DNA from: Oscillibacter sp. MSJ-31
GTDB taxonomy: Bacteria > Bacillota > Clostridia > Oscillospirales > Oscillospiraceae
Reading direction: 5' to 3'
Assembly (NCBI RefSeq): GCF_018918025.1
Contig: NZ_JAHLPT010000001.1
Span: 248,001 to 312,000, forward strand
Length of the DNA stretch: 64,000 bases
The notes under the pieces are model-generated. The model did no database searches. It was not told where the DNA came from and saw only the letters and a list, made by a program, of their open reading frames with translations. A program made the position numbers and the translations under genes. How positions within the stretch are numbered: position 1 is the stretch's first letter; the number at the start of each line of letters is the position of its first letter. Positions 41,817 to 50,300 of this stretch are shown here, one piece after another.

Positions 41817-41853
41817 CAATCAACCACAAATGCTCCTCATTTGTGGTTGATTG
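41817..41853. promoter_or_regulatory. Perfect 16-bp-arm inverted repeat between tig and clpP
   Basis: CAATCAACCACAAATG (41817-41832), 5-base loop, and its exact complement (41838-41853). There is no T-run on either strand, so it is not a standard terminator. It does not match CIRCE or CtsR operators. It could be an RNA hairpin for processing or stability between the tig and clpP parts of the message, or a protein-binding site. Confidence 0.5.
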
Positions 41854-41910
41854 GCTGTCTCTATTTATGCCTGTTTACTTTTTTCTGCTGAAGTATAACC
41901 GGTTTCCGGC

Positions 41911-43380
41911 TCATTCAGCCTTCTCGGCGGCCTTCTTCGCAGTCTTCCTGGCGGGCTTCTTTTCTTCCTCGCCCTCGGCAGCCTTCTTGGTCGTCTTCTT
42001 GGCGGCGGGCTTCTTTTCCTCTTCGCCCTCAGCGGCCTTCTTCGCGGTCTTCTTGGCAGGCTTCTTCTCTTCCTCGCCCTCGGTCTTTTCGGCCTTGGCG
42101 GGTTTCTCCGCCTTGGCGCTGTCAACGACCACGGCAATGGCCTTCTCGTTCAGGAGCTGATTGCGGACGGTGGGCGCGTCGAGATACTTTTTGAGCATAT
42201 CAAGCTCCATACCGTACTGCTCGGCCATGGACTTGTACTTCTCCTCGATCTCCTCGTCGGTGACGTCGAGGTTCTCCGCCTTGATGATGGCGGCGATGGC
42301 AAGGTCCATCTTGACCTGACGGACGGCGGGCTCGCGGCCGTCCTCCATGAACTTGGCCTCGTCCATGCCGGTCATCTTGCAGTACTGGTCGTAGGGGATG
42401 CCCTGCGCCTGCAGACGCTGCTTGAACTCGTCGAGGAAGCGGCGGCACTGCTCTTCGATCATGACCTCGGGGATATCGGCCTTGATGTCGCCGGCGACCT
42501 TCTCAAGCAGAGCGTTCTCAAAGGCGATCTTGGCGGACTGCTCACGCTCGGCCGTGATCTTGGCCTTGGTGTCGTCCTTGAGCTCCTTGAGCGTCTCAAA
42601 CTCGGAAACGTCCTTGGCGAACTCATCGTCGAGCACCGGGGTCTGCTTTTCCTTGACCTCGTTGACCTTGACGTGGAACACGACCTGCTTGCCGGCGAGA
42701 TCCTTGGTGTAGTTCTCGGGGAAGGTGATGTCGATGTCCTTCTCCTCACCGGCCTTCATGCCGATGATCTGATCCTCAAAGCCGGGAACGAAGCTGCCCG
42801 AGCCGATCTCCAGCTCGTGGTTCTCGCCCTTGCCGCCCTCGAAGGCAACGCCGTTGTCAAAGCCCTCGAAGTCGATGACGGCGGTATCGCCCTTCTTAAC
42901 CTTGCGGTCGACGGAAACGAGGCGGGCCTCACGCTCGGCCATCTGGTTCAGGCGCTCCTTGACGTCGTCCGCCGTGACCTTGACCTCTTCCTTCACAGCG
43001 CTCACGCCCTTGTACTGGCCCAGCTCGACCTCGGGATAGACCGCGACGGTCGCCTTGAAGGTGAAGCCGTCCTTGCCGATCTGATCGTCCACGATCTCGA
43101 CCTCGGGGTAGCCGACCACATCGAGGCCGCTGGAGCCGATGGCCTGTGTATATGCTTCGGGGAGCGCGGCATCCACAGCGTCGCTGTAGAACACGCCCTC
43201 GCCGTAGAGCTTTTCGATCATTTTGCGGGGCGCCTTGCCGGGACGGAAGCCGGGCACGCTGATCTTATTGCGCATCTTGAGATACGCCTTCTGAACGGCG
43301 GCTTCAAACTCCTCGGCAGTCACTTCGACGGTGACGGCGACCTGGCTCTTTTCGAGCTTTTCAACAGACTTGACATTCAT
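41911..43380 (-). CDS. tig: Trigger factor with a repeated lysine/alanine-rich tail
   Basis: Trigger factor is the ribosome-bound chaperone and prolyl isomerase. Residues 1-420 are a complete family member: ribosome-binding PGFRPGKAPRKMIEKLYG (the GFRxGxxP signature), FKBP-type PPIase domain (GDTAVIDFEGF, FVPGFEDQIIG) and the helical arms. It then has a 68-residue extension, absent from ordinary trigger factors (about 430 residues), made of three units of EGEEEKKPAKKTAKKAA. The tail is disordered and strongly basic with acidic patches, like histone H1 tails. It could bind RNA, the ribosome or DNA. GGAGG precedes the ATG. Confidence 0.95.
   Translation of the reverse strand: MNVKSVEKLEKSQVAVTVEVTAEEFEAAVQKAYLKMRNKISVPGFRPGKAPRKMIEKLYGEGVFYSDAVDAALPEAYTQAIGSSGLDVVGYPEVEIVDDQIGKDGFTFKATVAVYPEVELGQYKGVSAVKEEVKVTADDVKERLNQMAEREARLVSVDRKVKKGDTAVIDFEGFDNGVAFEGGKGENHELEIGSGSFVPGFEDQIIGMKAGEEKDIDITFPENYTKDLAGKQVVFHVKVNEVKEKQTPVLDDEFAKDVSEFETLKELKDDTKAKITAEREQSAKIAFENALLEKVAGDIKADIPEVMIEEQCRRFLDEFKQRLQAQGIPYDQYCKMTGMDEAKFMEDGREPAVRQVKMDLAIAAIIKAENLDVTDEEIEEKYKSMAEQYGMELDMLKKYLDAPTVRNQLLNEKAIAVVVDSAKAEKPAKAEKTEGEEEKKPAKKTAKKAAEGEEEKKPAAKKTTKKAAEGEEEKKPARKTAKKAAEKAE
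41920..42081 (-). repeat. In-frame tandem repeat coding the trigger factor tail
   Basis: Three degenerate units of 51-54 bp encode EGEEEKKPA(A)KKT(A/T)KKAA. The repeat is in frame and bounded by unique coding sequence upstream and the last eight codons downstream. Confidence 0.85.
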
Positions 43381-43479
43381 GTTTCTTTTTCCTCCGTATT
43401 AAGCAAATGATGCTCATTGCAAAGCGGTATTTTACCATAGGTTTTGGAAAATATCTACCCTTTTTTTATCATTTTTCCT

Positions 43480-44169
43480 TTAATCGCAGATTTTTTTTGG
43501 GACGAAGCCCAGATAATCCGCGGAAACGAGGGCATAGTCGGTCTCTCCGCGCCGTCCCTCAAAGGCGCGGCGGTGCGTGGGGCCGTGCAGATGTCCGTAA
43601 TAGCAGCGCTCGGCGCGATAGCGGTCGATGAGTTCGAGCAGCTCCGGACACCGGTAGCCCTGGTAGAGCGGCGGATAGTGCAGGAAGCAGAGGATGGGCC
43701 GCTCCCCCGCCGCCTTGAATGAGGCCTCCAGCCGCAGCGCCTCGCGCGCAAGCATCTTACCCGTGTGCGTGCCGGCGGCGTCCTCCTCATAAAACCAGCC
43801 GCGCGTGCCGCAGAGGGCATAGTCCCCGTAGAAGAAGCAGTTGTTGAACAAAATGTCAATGCTTTCGATGCCGTGCGCCTCGAAAAATTTCTTCATTTTC
43901 GTGGCGGTGCCCCACCAGTAGTCATGGTTTCCCTTCAGAATGATCTTGCGCCCGGGCAGCGCGTCGATGAACTGAAAGTCCGGCAGCGACTCCTCGAGCG
44001 AGATCCCCCAAGAGAGGTCGCCCGCAAGCACCGTCACGTCGTCCGCCGTCAGGTGCGAAAAGGACTCACGCAGGCGCTCAACGTGGTTCGCCCACTTATC
44101 GCCGAAAATATCCATCGGCTTGCTCCCGCCGAGCGAGAGGTGCAGATCGCCGATCGTATAGAGCGCCAT
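43480..44169 (-). CDS. Metallophosphoesterase
   Basis: A 229-residue calcineurin-like phosphoesterase. The metal-binding blocks are IGDLHLS (D, H), LAGDLSW (GD), KGNHDYWWG (GNHD) and YYGHLHG (GHLH); the paired residues of the di-metal site are complete. This subfamily (with YTIGDLHLSLG start) is common in clostridia and its substrate is not known. It sits 21 bp after yraN at the end of the rplS-lepB-rbgA-rnhB-yraN run and may be cotranscribed. Confidence 0.9.
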   Translation of the reverse strand: MALYTIGDLHLSLGGSKPMDIFGDKWANHVERLRESFSHLTADDVTVLAGDLSWGISLEESLPDFQFIDALPGRKIILKGNHDYWWGTATKMKKFFEAHGIESIDILFNNCFFYGDYALCGTRGWFYEEDAAGTHTGKMLAREALRLEASFKAAGERPILCFLHYPPLYQGYRCPELLELIDRYRAERCYYGHLHGPTHRRAFEGRRGETDYALVSADYLGFVPKKICD

Positions 44170-44190
44170 AGCCGCCCCCTTTCCTGCCGA

Positions 44191-44544
44191 TCACTCAAAT
44201 GCGTTCTCAATGTACTCGATGCGCGGCGGCGTTTCGTCGTCGTAGACCTCCGCCACGTCAAAGCGGGCGAAGAGGTCGGGATCGTGCCGCGTCATGTAAA
44301 AGGCCGCCGTGGTGCGGATACGCCGCTGCTTGGCAGCGGTGACAAAATCGCGCGGCAGGCCGAAGCGCCGGTCGCTGCGCAGCTTGACCTCCACAAAGCA
44401 GAGAATATCGCCCCGCCGGGCGATGAGGTCGATCTCGCCGAAGCGGCAGCGGAACTGCGAGGCAAGGAGCTCATAGCCGTTTTCGCGCAGATACTCCGCG
44501 GCCATCGCTTCGCCGCGGTCGCCGGCTTCTCTGGTCGTGCTCAT
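44191..44544 (-). CDS. YraN family (UPF0102) nuclease-like protein
   Basis: A 117-residue protein of the YraN/UPF0102 family with a restriction-endonuclease-like fold: GEAMAAEYLRENGYELLASQFR, then GEIDLIA and FVEVKLRSD, which give the D...ExK catalytic-type residues. Function unknown; a Holliday-junction resolvase relation has been suggested from the fold. The ATG at 44544 overlaps the rnhB stop (ATGA) and has GGGGAG upstream. Its place directly after rnhB is conserved across Firmicutes. Confidence 0.92.
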   Translation of the reverse strand: MSTTREAGDRGEAMAAEYLRENGYELLASQFRCRFGEIDLIARRGDILCFVEVKLRSDRRFGLPRDFVTAAKQRRIRTTAAFYMTRHDPDLFARFDVAEVYDDETPPRIEYIENAFE

Positions 44545-45182
44545 GGTCTCCCCGCCTCCCACTTTTTGAGAAAAGTCTTTCGGTGACAGGGACATGGACC
44601 GTACTCGTCGAGCATGGCGTAGTGCAGCTTGGTTCCATAGCCCTTGTGCCTTGCAAATTGATACTGCGGATATTGCTTGTCCAGCACGTCGGTCACAAAG
44701 CGGTCACGGCTGACCTTGGCTAAGATCGACGCCGCGGCGATGCTCATGCTCACACTGTCGCCGCCGACGACCGTGCGGTGCGGCGTGGAGACAGCGTATT
44801 TCGTCCCATGATCGCGGTTGCCGTCGATGAGGGCAAAGTCCGCCTCGATGCCCAGGCCGTCGATGGCAAGCTGCATCGCCTTCATGCGGGCGTTCAAAAT
44901 GTCGATCTCGTCGATCTCCCGCGCGTCCACGGACGCGACGCTGTAAGCGACCGCCCTTTCGCGGATGATGTCAAACAGCGCCTCGCGCTTTTTCTCGCTG
45001 AGCTTCTTCGAGTCATCCAGCCCCTCGATGACGCAGCCCTCCGGCAGGATCACCGCGGCGGCGTACACCGGCCCCATCAGAGGACCCGCGCCCGCCTCGT
45101 CCGCGCCGCAGACATGGGCATACCCCTCTGCGCGGGCGGCGGCTTCCAGCTCATAGCTTGCGAGCGAAATATGCTTGCTCAT
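44541..45182 (-). CDS. rnhB: Ribonuclease HII with a GAG instead of GRG motif
   Basis: A 213-residue RNase HII, which removes ribonucleotides from DNA. The four acidic catalytic positions look present (Asp28, Glu29 in GADEAGAGP; an Asp in LIDGN; a further Asp in the C-terminal half), and SILAKVSRDR and HKGYGT are typical. The substrate-recognition tripeptide, normally Gly-Arg-Gly right after DEA/DEV, reads Gly31-Ala32-Gly33. That Arg contacts the ribonucleotide-DNA junction in studied enzymes, so specificity or activity may differ. Overlaps rbgA and yraN by ATGA tetranucleotides. Confidence 0.93.
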   Translation of the reverse strand: MSKHISLASYELEAAARAEGYAHVCGADEAGAGPLMGPVYAAAVILPEGCVIEGLDDSKKLSEKKREALFDIIRERAVAYSVASVDAREIDEIDILNARMKAMQLAIDGLGIEADFALIDGNRDHGTKYAVSTPHRTVVGGDSVSMSIAAASILAKVSRDRFVTDVLDKQYPQYQFARHKGYGTKLHYAMLDEYGPCPCHRKTFLKKWEAGRP

Positions 45183-46045
45183 GCGTTCTCCTCCGGCAGC
45201 TCAAGTGTAAAGCGTCCCAGCTTGCCGGCGCGGTATTCGTCGAGCAAAATGCGCGCCATGCGCTCGGTGTTCACCTCGCCGCCGGACATGAGGAAGCCGC
45301 GCTTGCGGCCTGCCTTCTCCAGCAGCTCCCAGCCCGGCTCTCCCGGCTCGACGGCGATCTTGTAGCGCTCGGTCAGCGCGTCTGGATAATGCGCACCGAG
45401 GTACGCCATCAGGCGGGAGGCCAGATCCTCCATATCCATCACGTCGTCGCGGATGGCGCCGGTAAACCCGAGGCGCACGCCCACGTTCGGGTCCTCGAAT
45501 TTCGGCCAGAGGATGCCCGGGGTATCGAGCAGCTCCAGCGTCTTGTCTACCGGCACCCACTGCTTGCCGCGCGTCACGCCGGGGCGGTCCTCCGCCTTGG
45601 CGGTCTTTCGGCCGGAGACCTTGTTGATGAAGGTCGATTTGCCGACGTTCGGGATGCCGAGCACCATCACGCGCAGTACGCGCCCGATCTGCCCCTTTTC
45701 CTCGTAGGCGCGGAGCTTGTCCGCAAGCAGCGTGCGCACGGCGGGCGCAAACTGCTTCACACCCGCGCCGGACTTGGCGTCGACCTCCAGCACCGCGTAG
45801 CCCTGCGCGCGGAACCATGCCGCCCACTGCTTCGTCGCCTTGGGGTCCGCCTGATCGACGCGGTTGAGCACCACGATGCGCGGCTTGCCCGCGGTCAGCT
45901 CGTCGAGGTCGGGGTTGCGGCTCGCGCGAGGGATGCGCGCGTCGATGATCTCGCACACCGCGTCCATGCTGCCGATCTCGGAGGCGACCATGCGGCGCGT
46001 TTTTGTCATGTGTCCGGGGAACCAGCTCAGACTTTCCAGTTGCAT
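45179..46045 (-). CDS. rbgA: Ribosome biogenesis GTPase YlqF/RbgA
   Basis: A 288-residue circularly permuted GTPase needed for late 50S assembly. The order is G4 (NRVDQAD) before G1 (GIPNVGKSTFINK), then PGVTRGKQW and DTPGILWPK. The N-terminal WFPGHMTKTRRM is the family signature. It lies between lepB and rnhB as in Bacillus and overlaps rnhB by four bases. Confidence 0.97.
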   Translation of the reverse strand: MQLESLSWFPGHMTKTRRMVASEIGSMDAVCEIIDARIPRASRNPDLDELTAGKPRIVVLNRVDQADPKATKQWAAWFRAQGYAVLEVDAKSGAGVKQFAPAVRTLLADKLRAYEEKGQIGRVLRVMVLGIPNVGKSTFINKVSGRKTAKAEDRPGVTRGKQWVPVDKTLELLDTPGILWPKFEDPNVGVRLGFTGAIRDDVMDMEDLASRLMAYLGAHYPDALTERYKIAVEPGEPGWELLEKAGRKRGFLMSGGEVNTERMARILLDEYRAGKLGRFTLELPEENA

Positions 46046-46058
46046 GACCGTTTCCCCC

Positions 46059-46688
46059 TTACTTCATTTTCAAAGAACCGAGACGGCTGAAATCGCGCTT
46101 GTCGGTCAGGCTGTCCCTGCCCGGAAATACCAGCAGCACCGCCTTGCCGATGATGAGCCGCTCGTCCACCGCGCCGAGTCGTTCGTCGCGGCTGTCGCTG
46201 CTGCGGTTGCGGTTGTCGCCCATCAGGAACAGCTCGCCCTCGCCGAGCGTCAGCGGGAACTGCGTTCCTTCGTCGAGATAGGTCAGGTCGTTGACATAAT
46301 CCTCCTGCAGCAGTTCGCCGTCCACGAACACGCGCCCGAGCGTGAAGTCGATGTCCACGGTCTGCCCCTCGGTGGCGATAACGCGCTTGACGATGGGCTC
46401 GGCATCGAAGCTCTCCTTGTACGCAATGACAATGTCGCCGTATTTGTAATCGCCGCACAGCCAGCCGCTGACCACGATCAGGCGGTCACCGTCCTGCAGC
46501 GTCGGCACCATCGAATGGCCGTCAACGCCCATCAGACGCACCACGAAGGTAAAGAGCAGCGTGATGGCCAGCACCGCGCCCACCAGCGAGCGCACCCATT
46601 CGTAGGTCTCGCGCCCGGCGACGCGCTCGGTGATCTCCTCTCCCTCGTCGGGATCGGTGGGCAGGATCTCGTTATCAAAATCGTTCAT
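46059..46688 (-). CDS. lepB: Signal peptidase I
   Basis: A 209-residue type I signal peptidase with one N-terminal membrane segment (about 35-52). The catalytic dyad is Ser59 in GHSMVPTL and Lys101 in IVKRVIA; GDNRNRSSDSR is the conserved box E. The start ATG at 46688 has GGAG eight bases upstream. It has its own promoter after the rplS terminator and continues into rbgA 13 bp later. Confidence 0.96.
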   Translation of the reverse strand: MNDFDNEILPTDPDEGEEITERVAGRETYEWVRSLVGAVLAITLLFTFVVRLMGVDGHSMVPTLQDGDRLIVVSGWLCGDYKYGDIVIAYKESFDAEPIVKRVIATEGQTVDIDFTLGRVFVDGELLQEDYVNDLTYLDEGTQFPLTLGEGELFLMGDNRNRSSDSRDERLGAVDERLIIGKAVLLVFPGRDSLTDKRDFSRLGSLKMK

Positions 46689-46741
46689 ACTCGTTTCTCC
46701 ATCGCTCGGGCGGCGCAGGGCCGCAGAATATTTCATGGTGT

Positions 46742-46770
46742 ATGATACCACGCGCCACGCAAAAAAACAA
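46742..46770 (-). promoter_or_regulatory. Promoter of the lepB-rbgA-rnhB-yraN operon
   Basis: On the minus strand TTGTTT (46765-46770), 17-bp spacer, TATCAT (46742-46747), directly after the rplS terminator T-run. Confidence 0.5.
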
Positions 46771-46775
46771 CAAAA

Positions 46776-46805
46776 ATAAAAACGACGCGGTCGCCCACGT
46801 CGTTT
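46776..46805 (-). terminator. Terminator of rplS
   Basis: Stem AAACGACG/CGTCGTTT with a 10-base loop and, on the minus strand, TTTTTATTTTTG. Confidence 0.8.
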
Positions 46806-46819
46806 CTATTTTGCTTTTC

Positions 46820-47161
46820 TTACAGCTTCTCGCGGATCTTGGCAGCCTTACCAACGCGGTCACGCAGATAGTAGAGCTTCGCGCGGCGGACAAAGCCGGT
46901 GCGCACGGTCTCGATCTTCTCGATCGAGGGAGAGTGCAGCGGGAAAACCTTCTCGACGCCGACGCCATAGGCCAGACGGCGGACGGTGATGGTCTCCTCG
47001 ATGCCGCCGTGCTTCTTGGCGATCACGATGCCCTCGAAGACCTGGATACGCTCGCGGGAGCCTTCCTTGATCTTGACGTGGACGCGGACGGTGTCGCCGA
47101 CGTTGGCAACGGGCTTCTCAGCTTTCATCTGCTGGCTTTCGAGTTCCTTGATGAGATCCAT
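46820..47161 (-). CDS. rplS: 50S ribosomal protein L19
   Basis: A 113-residue L19 of the 30S/50S interface. It shows the family blocks [40 protein letters not shown] and [10 protein letters not shown]. It is preceded by AGGAGG and a roughly 100-nt leader, and followed by a terminator, so it is mainly monocistronic here although lepB follows in the usual order. Confidence 0.98.
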   Translation of the reverse strand: MDLIKELESQQMKAEKPVANVGDTVRVHVKIKEGSRERIQVFEGIVIAKKHGGIEETITVRRLAYGVGVEKVFPLHSPSIEKIETVRTGFVRRAKLYYLRDRVGKAAKIREKL

Positions 47162-47260
47162 GGATATTTCCTCCTAATTTATAGGCGTTCGTGACCGCTT
47201 TTCCATGGCGCATCGGGGTGCTTTCACCCGCGCACGGCAGAGGACCGCCCTTTTCAAGCT
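47162..47260 (-). other. rplS 5' leader, possible structured RNA
   Basis: The leader contains a hairpin GGGTG-AAAG-CACCC (minus strand, about 47215-47231) within a larger self-complementary GCGC context. Firmicutes often have an L19 autoregulatory leader before rplS; whether this one fits that covariance model cannot be judged by eye. Confidence 0.35.
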
Positions 47261-47265
47261 CGAAT

Positions 47266-47294
47266 AGAATATCACATCAAGTACAGAAATGCAA
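47266..47294 (-). promoter_or_regulatory. Promoter of rplS
   Basis: On the minus strand TTGCAT (47289-47294), 17-bp spacer, TATTCT (47266-47271). The -35 is part of a small palindrome AATGCAA/TTGCATT (about 47288-47308). Confidence 0.65.
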
Positions 47295-47334
47295 GCACTT
47301 TTTGCATTTTTGCAAAGTTTTTTCGTTTTTATAA

Positions 47335-50300
47335 CTATAGTATGATCTGCTCGCCGAGGCGGAGGAAGTATAGGATCTTCTCCTTCACGGGCTTTCCGAT
47401 CACCTGCGCGAGTGCGAGCGAGTACGCCTCGAGCTGCGGCCGGTAATGCTCCGCCCGCTCGGCGAGCGCGTCCGGCGCGAGGCGGTCGGTCTTGAAATCG
47501 ACTACGACCAGCGCGCCGTCCTCCTCAAAGAAGCAGTCCACCACGCCCTGCAAAAGGATCTCGTCTCCGGCGCTCGCCTCCGGCACAAAGCGCGCGGCGC
47601 TCTCAAGCAGCGAGAAGCGGTATTCCCGCCTGGCCCGCTCCCCTGCCGCGCGGATGCGCGCGCACAGTGGGCTTTGCAGAAACCGCGTCAGCGCGGCGGC
47701 GTCGACCGCCCGCGCCTGCTCGGGCGTGAGCAGGCGGCGCTCCTCCATGCTTTTGACTGCGGCGCGCACCGCACCTTCCTCCGCCGGCGTCGAGAAATCG
47801 AGAAACTGCAGCGCCGCGTGCATCGCGGTGCCCTGCTCGGCGGGCGTAAGCGCTGCCGCTCCCTCCAGAAATCTCGGCTTCGCGAGGCTCCGCAGGCGTG
47901 GAGGCAGCGGGGCGTTCTCCGCGATCTCCTCGTCAAGCGCGCGGCCCTTGAGCTGCGTCGCGGTCAGCTTGGCGCTGAGCGTCGTTTCCGGTTCGTAGGG
48001 ATAGCGCCACTCCAGCGCCGCCGTGTCCAGCGGCAGCTCGGGGGCAGTCTCCTCCACGCGCTCCTCTGCCGCGCGCTCGGCGGGCGCAAAGTCATAGCCG
48101 TTGTGGACCTCCACGCGCCACGGCGCATCGCTTCCCATGACCGCCGCCGCGTCCGCGCCCGCCAGCTCACGCAGCGGCGCGGCCTCCTGACGGCACAAAA
48201 GCGGTAGCAGGATCCAGTCCGCCATGCACTTCTGCTCCTCCACCGTCTCCGGCCGCACGGGGCAGGAGGTCACGGCGCAGAGGTCGGCAAGATGCTTCGC
48301 CGCGCCCGCGCGGGCGCAGACCATGACGAGCTTCTCCTTCGCGCGCGTCATGGCGACGTACAGCACGCGCAGCTCCTCGGCCTTTGCCTCGCGGCGCAGC
48401 TGACGCTCGAGTGCGAGCCGCGCAGCCGTGGGGTATTTGATCGAGCGCTTCGTGTCCACGCAGACCGGCCCGAGGCCGTATTCCGGGTGGACGAGCACGG
48501 AGCTCTGGAAGTCCATGCGGCTGAACGGCCGCGCGAGGTCCGCAAGGATCACGACCGGAAATTCCAGTCCCTTGGACTTGTGGATGCTCATGATGCGCAC
48601 GCCCTGCGCGGCGTGCGTGGTCTGCGGCACGGGCGGCTCGCCGGATTCCAGCTGCTCGCGCAGATGCCGGACAAAGGCGAAGATCCCCCGCCCGCCGCCG
48701 CGCTCAAATTCCTCCGCCAGCGAGAAGAACGCACGAAGATTTTCCCGGCGTGCGGCTCCTCCCCGCATCGCGCCGAACACCGCCGGGATATGGCAGCGCT
48801 CATAGAGCGCCGCGACCAGCTCGATGAGCGTGAGCGTCTGCGCGCTCTCGCGCAGCTCGCGCAGCAGCGCGAGGAACCGCACAGAGTCCTCGCCCCCGTC
48901 CGCGGCGAGTGCATCGTAAAAATCGCCGCCCGGCGTTTTCGCGCGCAGCTCGGCGAGACGGTCCGGCGTGAAGCCGAAAAGCGGCGAGCGCAGCACAGAG
49001 ATGAGCGGCACGTCCTGACGCGGATTATCCAAAATCTCGAGCAGCGCGAAGGTCACGGCGACCTCCATCGTCTCGTAGAACCCGCCGTCGCTCTCGGCGG
49101 CGCAGTGCAGCCCGCGGCTCTCCAGCGCGCGGCGATAGTCGGCAAGCCGTGTGCGGGGCGAGCGCATGAGGATGACGATGTCCTCCTCCCGCACCGTGCG
49201 CGGCTCGTGCGTTTTATCGTCCTGCACCGTGAAGCCGCCGGCGATGAGCCTTTGTATGTAGTCCGCGGCGAAGCTCGCCTCGGCCCGGGCCGCGCGGAGC
49301 TTTTCCGTATCGCTCTCCTGCGCGGACATCTCCACAAAATGGAACTCCGTGCAGCAGTCGGGGTTCTCGGGATAGCTCGCCCCGACGTGCAGGGACTCGT
49401 CCTCGCCGTAGTCCAGCTCGCCCATTTCCCGGGAAAGGACGTTGCGGAACACGAAGTTCGCCGCGTCCAGCACCGTATCGCGCGAGCGGAAGTTTTTGCT
49501 CAAAAGGAGCTTTGCGCTCTCGCCCTCCGCCGCGTCGGCGGCGTGCGGGTAGCGCAGGTAGTGGTCGAGGAAAATGCGCGGGTCGGCAAGGCGGAAGCGG
49601 TAGATGCTCTGCTTGACGTCGCCGACGGTGAAGAGGTTTTTTCCCTCGCGCGAGATGGCGGAGAAGATGCAGTTCTGCACCTCGTTCGTGTCCTGATATT
49701 CGTCCACCATGATCTCGCGGTAGCGCTGCGAGACCGTTCGCGCAAGGTCGGTGGGCTGTCCGTCCGCGCCGAGGAGCAGGTCAATGGCCTCATGCTCCTG
49801 GTCAGAGAAGTCCGCCGCGTTGCGGCGGCGCTTCTCCTCCTGATAGGCGCGGGAAAAATCCGCCGTCAGCTTTAAGAGCGCGAGCATGGCGGGCGCCATC
49901 GCGCGCAGGTCCTCCATCGCCTCGGCGGAGGTGACGGAAAACACCTCGTCGAAGCCCTTGGCGGTCTTTTTGCAGCCGTTCCACACGCCCTGCATTTTGG
50001 CCTTGAGCGCTTCGTCCTCGCATTTGCGCACCGGCGTCAGGCGCGGGAAGTCCACGCGGCGCTTTGCCGCCGCGTCCCAGTCCTCCTCCGCTGACGCGGC
50101 GAGGAGCGCGAATTGCTCCGCCACGCCGAGAAAGAGCGGCGCGTACTTATCCGCAAGCGCGGCGTCCGACGTCATCTCCTGCGCCGCGCCGCGCAGCAGT
50201 GCGGCACAGTGGAGCGCCTTGCGCCGCACCATAGAAAGCAGCAGCGTCCCGTAGACCGTATCCTCCACGCGCGGCGGCAGATCGTGCCAGAGCTGCTCCT

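Noticed and set aside
41920-42081. Short regular repeats that could suggest a CRISPR-like array
   Set aside because: The repeats are in frame, degenerate, without unique spacers, and encode the trigger factor tail.
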